Positions 22,600 through 34,980 of a DNA stretch of 64,000 nucleotides are shown here, one piece after another. The DNA is from Alentia gelatinosa (lineage: Eukaryota; Annelida; Polychaeta; Phyllodocida; Polynoidae), in the NCBI GenBank assembly GCA_950022655.1, contig OX465583.1:37289360-37353359 (forward strand). Direction: 5' to 3'. Each line of letters begins with the position of its first letter. Within the stretch, counting starts at the first letter, position 1. The notes below the pieces were generated by a model, which was not told where the DNA came from, ran no database searches, and saw nothing but the letters and a program-made list of their open reading frames with translations. The position numbers were made by a program, and so were the translations under genes.

Positions 22600-23010
22600 A
22601 CAGCATGGGGTGCGAGCTGGGCGAGCATGCTGTTCGCGGTCGAAACATTTGACCCGACACTGACTCTCAGACAGACCGGACCACTTGAGGACGCATGGGC
22701 GCCGCAGATGGCGAGTCGGGCTACCCGGATGATTTATTGCTGAGGCAGCAGTTCTCCCGGACGGGCGCCCACAATACGCACGTGCCGTGCGCCACCAATC
22801 CGCGCTCAAATCGCCTTTTTCCGGGGGCGCACAACCTGCGGCGACACCTGTGACGCGCGCGCCGCCTCGTGGCAGTGCTTGACAACACGGCGGTCCGAAT
22901 GTCGTCTGCTGCGGTGTCCATGTTTCCGCGCGCTTTGAAGCCACAATGGAGCGCCGTCCGCACTGCCACTACAAAGTGAGGCGCAGTTTTGATTGAGATA
23001 AGTTGGCATA
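22600..23010. promoter_or_regulatory. CpG island, candidate regulatory element
   Basis: Sharp CpG-rich island between AT-rich flanks, with CACGTGC near 22780, GGATGATTTATTGCTGAGGC near 22730 and several CGCGC runs. Short frames on both strands stay open but show no known domain; for example a plus-strand ATG at about 22898 opens 27 codons (MSSAAVSMFPRALKPQW...). Probably a promoter or enhancer. Confidence 0.2.
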
Positions 23011-23880
23011 TCAATGATGTCTTTGCATTCCCGTCGTTGCTGATGAATCTAGTGCAGTTTCCAACTGCTTACACAAAAACACTTTACAAACCCAGTTTTC
23101 ATTGATGTGTTTTTTTTAATGATTCCTGATGATCGTCCTTTTGAAAATGGCCCTTTCCTGAAATGTCTAGGTCGTCCTGTTGTCATCGCTATCTGCACGA
23201 ATATAAATAATGCAGTTTAAACCGAGTTTCACTATTGCCAGGGTCAGCTGATATCCATGTTTCATATGCCTTTCATCTGATATATCGTGTTTGCTTTTTA
23301 TCATTCCGCATGTGCTCGACTATTAGACCTTGGTAAATTCAGTTGCATCCCATTTTCTATGGAAAAACCCAATACAATAGCGTACATGTTGTACATCTTT
23401 TATGTCTACTAGACTGGCTAGATATGGAAATATATTCTATCGTTATTGTATATATGTGAGTATTCATTTGTAAATCCTGTGTAGAATTCCTGTAAAGTTC
23501 ACTGAATGAGAAATGTATGCTACAGTGAAAAATTCATTTATTGTCATTGAATGAGAATTGTATGATGCAGGGGAAGATCTACCTCTGGTAGAACTGCTAG
23601 TATCTGTGAATAAAAAATACATTCACACCCCAGATAATGATCAGTGTATATATTTGATTACATGGCTCCTTTGAAAAACTTAATTGCTATTTAAAAAAAA
23701 AAATAGGTGCAGGGGGTTCTGGTAATAGATCTAATATGATTCTCATCGGAAGCATAACGGATTAGGAAGATACACAGTAATAACACTTGAGATGATAGAA
23801 TCTAATAAACGCATTGATAACCAGAAAGAATGTTCAGCTTGTGAAAGAAGTTTCAACCCAATAAACTGTTATAAACACTA
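23011..23880. other. AT-rich intergenic, nothing recognised
   Basis: AT-rich; GGGAAGATCTAC at about 23571 also occurs near 12860, but no element boundary is visible. Confidence 0.45.
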
Positions 23881-24790
23881 CCCTTTATGGCCTTTTGGGC
23901 GTGAAGCAATATAGGTCATACTGCAATGCAGTCTACTTCAATAAAGGTGCCGGGAAAAGGCGAACCGTTTCTCACGCGCAATTTCCGCTCCATATGGTGA
24001 CCAAACTGCTTCCATGGTTGCCGCCTCTACCACTTGATGTTGACGGGGAGACGGTAGAAGGGTGAGGCCCCACTTGGCCCTAGTCAAAAGACCACGTCCT
24101 CACTCCCTATGCTAATCCCACGCCCCATTCCCTGCCCCGGGACCGTCCACCCGCCCCTCCCAGACATCTGTTCCCATAATCAAAAAGTAGCAAAACATTT
24201 CATCTCTTTTCCAACTCCCCCCAGAAACCATTCCTGGCCTACTTTCAAATCGGCACCACCAAGGTTAGATCTGATATTGCGAAGGTTGTCTTTTAGATAA
24301 AAGGCATGACTGTTAGTTGCCCGGGAAACGTTGTAAATGTGACACGGACGGGACAGAAGGGGACGGGGTGGTATGGGGCAGACAATACCCCCTGGGGGAG
24401 GGGTGGCAGCGTCCGCGCGTCTGACAAAGCACGCCACCTCGCGCCAATGTGACAATCGCCGACTGGCGCCAACATTGCACTCAATGCTGGGCAGCTGTAT
24501 CCAAACTGGGTGTTAATTTAATTACGTCGGCGCCCATGGTCGGCCCACCGGCCCGCGGGCGAACATTTTAAATGTAACTAAAGAAACCGGCAGGTAATGG
24601 TGCCTAACCACCTGACAGACGATGATGGAGGGAGGTGGGCTTGTAAGCACTCTTGATTAGGTCTGTTATGTTAGGTGGGAGCCGATGACTAGACGCCTGC
24701 TACCACCATAGATCATAATGAGAACTGGGGAGGCAATCATGGCCCGCCAACGTTGATGTCAGAATAACGACTTGTTTTGATGCATGTTTA
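23881..24790. other. GC-rich mixed island
   Basis: GC-rich sequence with CCCCGC/CCGGGA-type tracts, a TTAATTTAATTACG homeodomain-type string near 24513-24526, and no recognisable exon. Confidence 0.35.
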
Positions 24791-24797
24791 CATTGTT

Positions 24798-24798
<1 letters not shown>

Positions 24799-24857
<59 letters not shown>
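24799..24857. repeat. (AG)n microsatellite
   Basis: About 59 bases of pure AG repeat. The open frame through it encodes only alternating Arg-Glu. Confidence 0.95.
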
Positions 24858-24862
<5 letters not shown>

Positions 24863-25180
24863 GAGACGAAATACATATTTGTATTTTGATATATGAGATT
24901 GTCTTGTTTCTTTGTTTCAGAATATTCATAAAAAATATGTGTATTTACATCTATTTACAATGTGTCAATATACCTAAACATATGAGTATACAAGTTATAT
25001 CCCATCTATATTTGACCGCATGTCGGTGACTTTCTGCATCATACCCCACTGTGTGTTTGTGGCAATTCCCAAAAAGCATAGATGTATTAAATAATAATCG
25101 AATAATTATAGCTTTCTATTAAGTGAATCAATTCAATTATAGTAACTTCCGTAAAAAAAAGAGATTCCAATAAATAAAAT
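24858..25180. other. AT-rich spacer, nothing recognised
   Basis: No gene, RNA or transposon seen. Confidence 0.5.
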
Positions 25181-25860
25181 CGGAACCGGAAGCGGAACCT
25201 TAGGGAGAACCAGACTCCGCTGGTGATGGGCGGCAGGTGTTGTCTATAAGGAGGTGTGCCAGGGATCAGCTGTCAAGCCGGGCCGGATTTAGCGACGCCT
25301 AGCGGGAGGGGCTCAAACCTTTCCTGCGTCCTCCAGCGTGCGTCTCCCGCGTCTGTCCCCACTCCCGGGTCTTTGTGACTCGACATGACCCTCCTCCCCG
25401 ACCTCCTGCTCCTCCTCCGGGCCGTCAACCCTTACCCCGCCCCTGAAACACCTCCCACTCTCATACCACACCCTGCATCCCACCAGCAAACAGAATTCAA
25501 CTTTGATAAGACGTGATCTGTAGCTGCCTTATCAGCTCCGGACCTCAGGCCGGGTGCTAAGCTTTATGCTTTTAAGCGATCAGCGGTGGTCGGGCGCCGG
25601 GCTTGGCGCTGCCATCCCGACCAAGCCCGCAGCCCGCCAGTCGGGATTGCGACAAAGTCGTGCGGAGTGCGGCCTAAAAGCGCCATATTTCCCAGGTGGG
25701 CAGCGCTTTAAGTGCGCATCTTGTCGACGGTGGGCTGGCCGACTTTACGCCGACTTCACCCGGACTTCACCCGACTTTCCCCGGACTTTACTCCGACTAC
25801 GAAGCCACTTAAGACGTCATGATTATGATGCATTACTCGACGATACACGAGTTTGATTAT
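25181..25860. promoter_or_regulatory. GC-rich island with ETS repeat and paired GATA sites
   Basis: GGAACCGGAAGCGGAACC at 25182-25199 carries a perfect ETS core (ACCGGAAG). TGATAAG at 25504-25510 faces CTTATCA at 25528-25534, a 7-bp inverted GATA pair 17 bp apart. The rest is CpG-rich with no recognisable exon, including a long plus-strand open frame (25554-25856) that has no domain. Confidence 0.27.
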
Positions 25861-28730
25861 GGATATATGACGTTGATTAATGTTGGCATTAATGCAGTTA
25901 GCGTGTAAAGAATACAAGCGGATGATGAATTTAAGAGAAGCGTTCATTTTCGAATTTAGAATGACATGACTTGAAGATTTTAACAAATGTAGATCCCTGG
26001 CTTCACTAAGAAAACCTTGCATTTATTCATTTCTCAATGAAATCGACATATATTTCGCAGAAGTTCTATGTACTTTGATACAATAAACATGGTAATAATT
26101 TTTTTAAACAATTTCAGAAATTCATCTTAATTTTAAGATATACATCTTGAAAGATCCAGATCGTCCATTGACAGCGATTCTCACAGCTCAGATGATTCTG
26201 CAGAAACTCACGGCCCTCAGTATACTCGGGTCATCTTGGCTCAAGACACAGATCACGATGACGCTTCACAGACCTGTCTCTGACTTCCTGTCTATAATTG
26301 ACCGTGCATCCACCTCTTAACCGGTAATTGCCCGATCAAAGCACATCACTTCCGGTTAATTCCAAAGAAGATAAACAATTGAGACCTGATTCTGAGGTCA
26401 GAAAATTTTAGTTCAAATCTCTTTAATTGATGTAGTTCACAAACACATGCCTTGCCACTGGCATACTTACCCAGGAATGGAACATAAGCAAACTGCATTG
26501 ATTTTATCCTGAAAATCGAGAATTGACATCTGAAGAAAGAAGCTTGAACCAAAACGGATGCGTCTACTGGAAGCCATGGATTTAGTGACTTGGTTCTTCT
26601 ATAACAGATTAACGGTCGAGCAGATATGGAGCAACATACTTTTTGTAAATCATTTTTAGATGACTCTTTATTCTGGAATTTCTTATAGGATATACAGTGG
26701 TGTGAAAGAGAATATTTGAGTGCAAACACAATCAATACAGCACAGAATCGCAAATACAAATTTAAAGACAGATTTATTCTGTACAAATACAGTTATTTGT
26801 CAGCATAGTATTGGAAAAGATTCTTTCAATAGGAATGGCTAAAGAATTAAATAGAAATTTAGATCATATAAAAATACATACTGCGTAGTAAGTACATGTA
26901 TTACATTACTAATAAGTACATAAGTGAACTACTCTTATAGCAACGAATCATGTTACAGCAGGATATGTTCTGAAATCGTTTTGTTGCTTTTTATAGTAAT
27001 CAGAAGGAGCAATATGCGATTTGAGGCGACTCGAATTCCAAGGTAAATTATAGGATAGGGTAAGCAAAATAATTTCGCGATTCTGGTTTTCGTAATCAGA
27101 ATCATTGTTCGCTTATGGCATTTTTTAATACAACTCAATAACAGTGCAATACAGAATGATGCGATGCGGCATGGTAGACAAATATTGCGGCAGAGTGTAT
27201 ACGGCATGGTAGGTATATGGTGCGTGATGGTAGGTATATGGTACAGTATGGGAAGGAGCGGTCTGCTTGGGGACGGGCAGGCTACTGAGAGAGAAACACG
27301 GTATGACCACTCCACTCACACGCCATCTGGTGTAGGTTCTTGACAATACCCCCCTTTGAGGACATCTGAAATCTCAGGGTGCAGTCATAGAATCAGGCCA
27401 CTAATAACTACTGAAGTATTAAATTGATCATACCATGAACTCTTAATCAGATACAAGTACACTTATTCTGATGTCTATTACTGTGCAAATTGATAGCATG
27501 ACTACATATTGCAATGGTGACAAGGAATTAGCTTTCTTAGTGATGGTAGTAATTAAGTTGGAGATCTCTTGGGCGTATTTGTTTTAAAAAAGGCTACATC
27601 ACATCCAAAAGGCCATATAGGGTGTATACATGTGTAATTATGTAATTAGCACATAGGCCTACAATAGGCAGAGTAAAGTCTTCGTTCCGTCTCCTGCTAA
27701 TTATCAAAGGAAACAGCAAGAGAGTCATTCTCCTTGTCACTCTAAATGGATGACTGTGGTGGAGAAACAATGTGAATCATGATGTATGGCTCCAACTTTA
27801 TCACCACGAAGACAAGGTCTTACTATTCATCTAAAATTGAGATCATAACTGAAACGCATTGTCATGGGTTAGGTGATAAGTAGTAGGACGAGAATACCAA
27901 TTTTGATATTTATTTGTATTTCAGCTGTGGTAAACGAATAAAGAATAGCAGCAGGGCACAGATACTTTGATTAGATTTCTGATATGTTTTGCAATCTGCT
28001 GAACAATAACTCTATGGTCTGCACTCTGTGTCTGAAATCTGTGTGGACCTGCGGATCATACCTAAGCCTAGCTTTGTTAATAGCAGGATACTTAATTCTA
28101 GGTTTAAGTTAACAAGGAGATATGATTAAGATAGCATATAATTATTTCTTTACGCTAGTCTCTATGAATCCGTATAGATGTCCTTGCCTGAGGGAAAGAA
28201 TACCCTACTCTTTTTGAGTTGGTATTGCTGTATTCTGGTATGGTCAAGGATTTAGAATAGGGCGGCACCTTTTGTGTTTACGGACTATTGGAGAGTCATC
28301 TCGAGGTACGTTGACTGTTGGTGGGGAGGCTAGTGCACCTGACGGAATAGGAAAAGAGGACTTTCGAATGGCCACTTTACCAAATCATGCAGTTTCCAGC
28401 AAGTGATGCTCATTTTAAGCCACAGTCACTTGGAGATAGGACGTGAAGTGTACAGAGCATATTATCACTATTTGTAGCACCTTTCACAATGCCAGTGTTA
28501 AATCGACTGTGCACAAAATTGGCGACGTGTTCATGGCCATTGACTTCGCTTACCAGGGGGAGTACATTGCCTCGAAGTTATGAAAGGCTAGGACAACACT
28601 AAGTAATAATAGGACAGAGTTTGGATGAAATTCAGAAATGGTCTGGTGGAGAAGCTATAGAGGACTGGTAGATACGGTAGACCCAAAGAAGGAAATGCGG
28701 AGTGGAAAAAGGGACCAGTCAGAAGGCAAA
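25861..28730. other. AT-rich intergenic
   Basis: Largely AT-rich. A 14-bp GGTAGGTATATGGT occurs twice near 27205-27243. Otherwise no gene, RNA or transposon was recognised. Confidence 0.5.
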
Positions 28731-29110
28731 GGAGGAGGCCGGAACTCGGTGGCCTCTTTCCGGCCAGGGTGAGGGTGGTCCCCCGGCCTCCACCCCGGAC
28801 CCTCCTCTGCCGCTTCTCAAGCACAGCCAATTTCGGAGCTGTCAGGCGATAGCCTATTACATTTTTGTTGATCCTAATTGAAACAGATCGGCGTGCAGTT
28901 GTGTGCCTCTCCCCACGGGCCGGGTACCAGCGCCCTAATCAATACGCTGACACCGGGGGGCACACCAGGAACAGGCGGCTGTAACTGTGTGGGGACCCGG
29001 CGCCCCGGACCGACCCCCTACAGTCAACCCCCTACTCTCTGTCCTCCACTCCCGTAGAAAGCCACCTCACCCCCTTTTTTCCGGGGACCACCAGTGACGT
29101 CTGAGGGTGG
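28731..29110. other. GC-rich island, no exon seen
   Basis: GC-rich, with C-rich and G-rich tracts (for example GGCCTCCACCCCGGACCC near 28784) and a TGACGTCT at about 29095. No reading frame shows protein character. Confidence 0.35.
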
Positions 29111-29467
29111 GGGGCTGGGTAAACATTGTCCATGCTCTCTTCTATTATCATGTAAATGTGGTGATTGATCAGAGGGTCGTTCTCCGAGTTGACCTTGCGT
29201 AAAATACTCGCCTGATTTCAGTGGACATCAAAGCACTTTGTGTAACCATGGCAGTGGGAAACGCTACAGTCGGAATAAAGATGTTATCTTTCATCGATCT
29301 TTACGCCTTGTGCGCGCATGTCAACTGGAGGGGATTGCTTATCTTTTATTTGAAGAGATTAGAAATGTAGGTCTCAAAGACGAACGCTTTAAACTTACAT
29401 AGTTAGAATACCTAAGCACATCCTGCAAGCTATATTTGTGTCTAAAATAATTCATTTACTTAAAACT
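29111..29467. other. Intergenic, nothing recognised
   Basis: Mixed AT-leaning sequence without recognisable feature. Confidence 0.45.
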
Positions 29468-29499
29468 ACATTTATAAGATGGCACATTTATAAGATGGC
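29468..29499. repeat. 16-bp perfect tandem duplication
   Basis: ACATTTATAAGATGGC occurs twice without mismatch or gap. Confidence 0.9.
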
Positions 29500-29920
29500 A
29501 CTTGCGCATATTTGATAACATGTATATACAAATTACATGGAAAAAATCTTAGTATATTGTAAATAATACGACACTTCAGCAAGTAAACACCAAATCTGTC
29601 AAGAATTATTAGTTCAATGATTAAACCAATCTCATATTCCAATTCCATGACAGTTCCCATTACCTTTTATTACCAACCATGCAGTACATCCCGTGTCTAG
29701 GGTTATATATCGGGGATATTTCAAAGATATTATACTTATACCAAAAATCCAATGAAAATGTGAGGGTTTGAATTAGTTTATCATGCCTCAGTGATTTTCA
29801 AGAGATTTGTAGAACATTTAAACTATTTCTAAGAATTGCTTCTTAAACGCTAATTCCATATTTATCATTCCATGATGATATGGCATTGTGTACAACTTAA
29901 AGCCATTCAAACATGCATTA
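29500..29920. other. AT-rich spacer
   Basis: Nothing recognised. Confidence 0.45.
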
Positions 29921-29929
29921 GCCAAGGCG

Positions 29930-30260
29930 CTGCCTAGGATGGCCTGACTAGGCTTGCCTGACCCGACCTGGCAAGCCTGAAGATATAGGCACCCTGACTT
30001 GGCGAGCCTATAGCTAGGCAAACCTTGGTGCGCATAAAAATAGGCGGGCCTGAAAGGCTGCTGGACATGCTACTCTGACTGGACCTTTTGGGTTGAGTAA
30101 AGCTCGTCAGCTCTGAACAAGTTGGCATCCTTGACTGCAAGTACTTGGCTTGGGCGGCCTTGTATGGACCCAACATCTTTTGGCAGTGGGATGAGCCTAG
30201 ACGTTGGACGGCCTGGCAGGGCTTGCCTGACCTTGCCTGCCTGCCTTGGCTTCTTGGCGG
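29930..30260. repeat. Degenerate GGCTTGCCTGACC-type repeat with hairpin
   Basis: Recurrent GCCTGAC, GGCAAGCCT and GGCTTGCCTGACC strings in both orientations. At about 29950-29979, AGGCTTGCC and GGCAAGCCT form a 9-bp perfect stem. Overlapping open frames here are repeat-driven. Confidence 0.45.
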
Positions 30261-30379
30261 CAGACATGGCAGGGTGTCGTGGTAGGGGGCTGCAACGCCA
30301 AGTCAACTTCTCGGAGGCTGGCGGCGCCCAAATTGAAAAATGACAGAAGCGGATGACGTATTAAGGCGGGAAATCTCCT

Positions 30380-30830
30380 GCCATCATCAATCAAGCGTGA
30401 AAGATGCCAGCGCATGAAAGAGGGGGCCGGAGGGAAGAAGGGGGAGGGGAGGAAGGGGCGCGAGGGGGCAACACCGGCCCCGGAGCCAGGGTTAAACAAA
30501 CGACGAAATTAATGGCAATTGTGTCCAATAAAGGAATTCATGAAAGACAATCAGAGTGTCCGTGGGGAGTGAAGTCATTCGTTTGGGACTTTTTTGTAAC
30601 GTTGCGAGGGTCTTGGGGCGTCCTTTACCCCACCCCTCCCGGCCCCCCTCACACCCCAGGGCCCCAACGCTACCCCTCAACCACCCCAAACCGGATGTGA
30701 TGGGGTTATTGCGAACGCAGCACAACCTCCAGTTAGTTACCAATGAGAGCTGAAAGATGGCGCGGCCATCAACAAGAAAGGTCTCACAACGGTGTTTCTT
30801 CTGTGTTAAGTGTGTTTGGCGGAGATGAGG
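30380..30830. promoter_or_regulatory. CpG/GC island with YY1-like start context
   Basis: Contains CATCATCAATCAA (PBX/Hox-like) near 30382, GAAATTAATGGCAATTG near 30505, CCAATAAAGGAATTC near 30526, and AAAGATGGCGCGG at about 30754-30766. The ATG in the last opens 23 codons (MARPSTRKVSQRC...) and passes a weak possible donor (AAG then GTCTCA). Composition and motifs fit a regulatory element; no second exon could be linked. Confidence 0.2.
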
Positions 30831-30877
30831 TGGCAGGAAGTGGGTAGGTTTGTGGGTAATATGACCTCGTATAGCAA

Positions 30878-30920
30878 TGACGTGTGACGTAAAGAATAAT
30901 GACGTCTAGATGGATGACGT
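30878..30920. promoter_or_regulatory. Four TGACGT half-sites in one orientation
   Basis: TGACGT occurs at 30878, 30885, 30900 and 30915, all on the plus strand, with spacings of 7, 15 and 15. These are CRE half-sites; the same-strand array with equal 15-bp steps is notable. Confidence 0.35.
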
Positions 30921-32002
30921 TAACCTCACATGAATAATACGTACCATTATTCCTTACTGTAATGATAAATGTTGCACTGCATTTGCTTCCTCACTTTACT
31001 TTCAGATGATTCGGTATAAATATAAGTATATATCTTTTCAGGAAAAAAAACGTTCATTTACCATACAGAAGGAATAATGTCGCAATTCCCTGTGACTTTT
31101 TCTCTCTCACTATAATATGACCATGGTGAAAAATTTCATATGTGAGGTTGAAAGTATAATGCATTCCCTACGTTATCTTTTCCTATGCTAATGACCAAAA
31201 AAGGAGAACACCAGCTGATGACAGTTATTTGACGATCTCATCTCATCTGGCTCTAATCTGACCCTGGACTAATTCGTTTATCAACTAGATCAGAGATAAG
31301 ATGAAAACAGATAAGCAGAACCCGGATCAGGATATAATTCATCTGCAGCATAATCCTTTTCTTTTTTTCATCATTTCAGAACCCTGACAAAACAGGCCTG
31401 AATTGAGAAAGGGTAAATGTAATTAGTGAATAGCATCTTTTTCTACGTCTATAATGGGGAGATGTATGATATCTACAAGGTGTAATATTTACCAGGTATA
31501 GAGAGGAAAGTGTTTAATTTAACATGTGGCAGGAATTCTTTTTCTACATCTTTGATTAAGAGATGTATGAAGGCAAGTGGAGATCACAGTGCAGTTCCTG
31601 TAAAGACATCTTGAGTAACCCGCCGTTCCTTTGACGTGGCAAGTAGTGCCAAAAGACTTGTGGCGGGAACTGACATGATATGAGGAGCTAACTTAATTTC
31701 ACTAATTGAGTCATGAATAAATCGATTATCGTCTTATTGCTCTTGTCGGCCACAGCCTGCAGGGATTAAGCCTGGACTATCCTATCCCAAATCAGCCTAA
31801 GACTGAGCAAGGCCTACGGCGGGCCACTAGAGTCTTGAGGGCGGGGTGCAGCGGGCGGGGATGGAGGCTGAGCCCTGCTCCGGTCGAGCTTAGCTCTGAG
31901 CGCCTGACATGAGCCGGCCAGAAGAACAAGGCTTTGGGACGGATGTCTCTGACACACAAGGTGTTCATCCGCCGTTTACGTGCTGTTAGCAGTGATCGCC
32001 TA
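30921..32002. other. AT-rich intergenic
   Basis: Two related segments near 31434 and 31538 (TTTTTCTACRTCT followed about 10 bases later by GAGATGTATGA) hint at an old duplication. 31740-31930 is GC-richer. No gene recognised. Confidence 0.45.
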
Positions 32003-32098
32003 ATACGGCGATTTTCATCTTCACAAATACGGCGATTTTCATCTTCACAAATACGGCGATTTTCATCTTCACAAATACGGCGATTTTCATATTCACAG
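32003..32098. repeat. 24-bp tandem repeat, four copies
   Basis: Four head-to-tail copies of ATACGGCGATTTTCATCTTC plus ACAA; the first three are identical and the fourth differs by two bases. There is no spacer between copies, so this is not CRISPR. It makes an 8-residue repeat (IRRFSSSQ) in an otherwise unremarkable open frame. Confidence 0.95.
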
Positions 32099-33130
32099 AG
32101 GAGACTGGCATGTTGGAATCATGTGGCGTATGGGGTATGGTATGCAGCAAGCAGCGTGCGCCGTACGATATGCGGCCAATGAGCACTATGTACAGGAGGT
32201 GACCTTCATTGAGCTAATTGGGTGCAATGGCAGCTAGCAGGCAGCAAAGAAGGAGTAGCTTATGAACTGGGGTAGATGGCACAGAAGTGGAGGCATGTAT
32301 CAGCAAACAAGGTGACAGGTAGGCGGGTATGAGAGAGGCAGACGTAAAAGTGGTAGATAGGCAGCAGATACAGTAAGCAGTAAAAAGTAAGTAGACATCT
32401 GGTGGTACAGCAGATATGCACTAGGATAAAACTGCTTCAGGATGTTCATCTTGATAGAACTTAGTTCTGTTATCAAGATGTACACCCTTAAGCTGTCTTG
32501 CCTTTATTATACATCCTATAATGTAAACAGTGTACAGTAAATAAATGCAGAAGGCCGTTGAAATGTGAGCATCGCCTTTTCTAAGACAGGCAGTACACTC
32601 AGACACACTCATGGTTTGTTGACACTCAGTGAGCAGCCGTTGCTCAGCGATGCATGTGGCTATGGTGCAGCAAAATTAAAAGAATGTCACAAAAACACAT
32701 CCCGTACCGATAGCAGCATATTCTCTGCTATATTTCAAAGATCAGAGAGCCCAAGGAAGCTAAGCCATGCAGTGCACTATAATCACTACACGCGGTCGAG
32801 CACAAAATGTATATGGCATACACCAGAACGTGAAGTAGCTGACAGATGTATGTGCATTGGTGTATATTAATGCTCATTATTATACAGCCTTGCACATACA
32901 TATAGCTTACGATTCGTACCAGACTCTGCATAGTTGCCTCGTTCCGTATGAAACGTAGACTCTCATCTCGTTTTGTAGCTTGTAGAGCAGGGTCAGGTCG
33001 TTCTATATACGTACAGTGAGCAGCAAACAGGCGGTTAGCATTAGGCAGTGAGTAGGTACTGGGTTGTACAGTGGGCAGCAGACATGCAGTGTGCAGGCGG
33101 CGGATCGCACAGAGGGCAGCAGCTAGTATC
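32099..33130. repeat. Degenerate GCAGYA-rich field
   Basis: Scattered diverged strings of AGGCAGCAGACAGGCAGT type at about 32140-32430 and 32990-33130, interrupted by unique DNA. Unit length cannot be fixed. Short open frames have no recognisable domain. Confidence 0.35.
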
Positions 33131-33575
33131 AAGACGTCGTGATAAACAGGTCTCTGAAGACCGGCTCACGTTCTGCTCCTGTCGCAGCTTCGTCAGACGC
33201 TCATCCTTTACGCATCTCCGGGGCAGAGGCAAAGGTGCGAGGGGACTTCTCCCCACTGCCCCCACATACTCCCTGATAATATAGAGCCCCCACAACACAA
33301 AGGTCACTGCCCTCCGCTCTCCCTTTCCTGTCCGTTGCCCACTTCATACCCAACCAACCCAGCCCAATGTATACCACCCCACATCCACTGTACTGTCACA
33401 ACTAGCCATAGTCCTCTCTCGGCCCAAACCACCGATCTTGACGTGTTGAGAGCGAAGAGCAGAGTCAATAATGTTCAACGCAAAATCGTATGGAGACGTA
33501 TGAAGCCATAAAACATTGTATTTGTTGTATATCGTTGTCTGGTATCCCGTCCTATCACCAAGTCGTATAGTGTTT
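33131..33575. other. Intergenic, nothing recognised
   Basis: Mixed composition with no gene, RNA or repeat boundary seen. Confidence 0.45.
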
Positions 33576-33625
33576 CGTCGCGTCACGTCGTGTTACGTCG
33601 CATCACGTCATTGCGGCACGTCGCC
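33576..33625. repeat. Decamer repeat (CGTCGCRTCA), CRE-like
   Basis: CGTCGCGTCA, CGTCGTGTTA and CGTCGCATCA follow one another with a 10-base period, then CGTCATTGCGGCACGTCG continues with slippage. The repeat generates TCACGTCA/TACGTCG sites at helical spacing. Confidence 0.55.
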
Positions 33626-34040
33626 ACACGAAGCAGCTTCTTGTTAGAATATGATACCACAAAACACAGTTAGATATGCCGTATTACAGTGATTTGTGTG
33701 GTGATGTATTTTTTTGTTATTTCTTGTAAGGTTTTAGAATACACTGCATCTTTTTATCCCGAAATGCCCTTGGCTGCCTTTACTGTAGCATAATGTACCT
33801 AGTATGTACTATTATCTGACATGTTGCGTTAGACGATCAAAAACTGCATCGAGATCTATCATTTTATGTCATTTAAGGAACAATCACATACTGTCGACAA
33901 ACCATTTATATATATATTGCTCTGTTTTGTCATCAAACACTCTCTAATACTATATATCCAGTGTGCACTATATCCCCTCGCGCAGTAAGATACAGCTTCG
34001 CGTTTTACGGCTGCGTGTACATGTAGTCCCCAATTAATGG
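33626..34040. other. AT-rich intergenic
   Basis: Nothing recognised beyond a short TATATATAT run near 33910. Confidence 0.45.
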
Positions 34041-34180
34041 ACACCCGAAAACAAAGATGGCGGCGTGCGGGGCGTGTGGTCAGCTAACAGATTGGTGACC
34101 TGATGGGTTCTGACACACGCCACATGGGGGCGTATTGCAGGGGGTGTAGGATGGAAACTCACGGGTCATTCACCTTTACT
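34041..34180 (+). promoter_or_regulatory. Island with YY1-type ACAAAGATGGCGGC
   Basis: ACAAAGATGGCGGCGTGCGG at about 34044-34063 matches the YY1 motif that spans start codons in many animal genes. The ATG opens only 13 codons before TGA (MAACGACGQLTDW). No donor of quality is present, so a gene start is unproven. Confidence 0.22.
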
Positions 34181-34980
34181 GGGGCCACGGTAAATATAAA
34201 CAAAGAAGACATGTGTCCATTCTGGTAACCCAGACAAGATAAATTGATAAGAAAACAAAAAAGCAGAAAATATAAGATAGGACCAAGTATTGAGAGAACA
34301 TTCTTTTCTAAGAGAATTCTTTCTGGTGAAATATGATTTCAAAATATTTTCCTTTAGGCACGAAAAGAGGTCTTACTATATCATCAGATAACATATTCTG
34401 CATTTTGCAACACACTATATGGAGGAATGAAGAATCATTAGGCTGAATCAGAAAGACCAAATGCTTTGACGAGAAGGCACTAAGCAAACGTGAAAGAGCG
34501 TTATACCTAATGTAACACTGTTATCACCACAAATAATGCAGACTAATACTTTATTTTTCATTCGATAGATTCATTTTGACATAATGCTAATACCTTGGAT
34601 ACACGCATTTCAAGCAGATGCTTCATTCTAAACAATCTGCATATGTAAAGTACAGACTTATTTTATTTCCATAGATAAATCCTAAAAGATGTGCAATAGA
34701 TATTTGATACGTTTAAAGTACAGATACATTTGCTTTCCCCTTTAATAAAAATGCATTGTAGAGACAATCTACTCTGTTACTGTCACAAGGTATCGAAGAT
34801 CTTCCATGGAGGAATACAGAAGGTTGCGGAACACATACACCCAAGTCAATAAAAAGCTTCATTCTCAGCTCCCCAGGACCTCCTTCCACCCCCTTTCTCT
34901 TCAGTCCATATAAATCTCTCCAATTCCACCCGGGCTGGCAACAAAAACAATAAACAAAAGACGGGAATATCCATCGACAT
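34181..34980. other. AT-rich intergenic
   Basis: Repeated short AAAGTACAGAYT strings near 34647 and 34716. No gene recognised. Confidence 0.45.

Noticed and set aside
24784..25029. Arg-Glu repeat open frame
   Set aside because: Encoded by the (AG)n microsatellite only.
32003..32098. Regular repeat possibly resembling CRISPR
   Set aside because: Copies are head-to-tail with no unique spacers, and the genome is eukaryotic.
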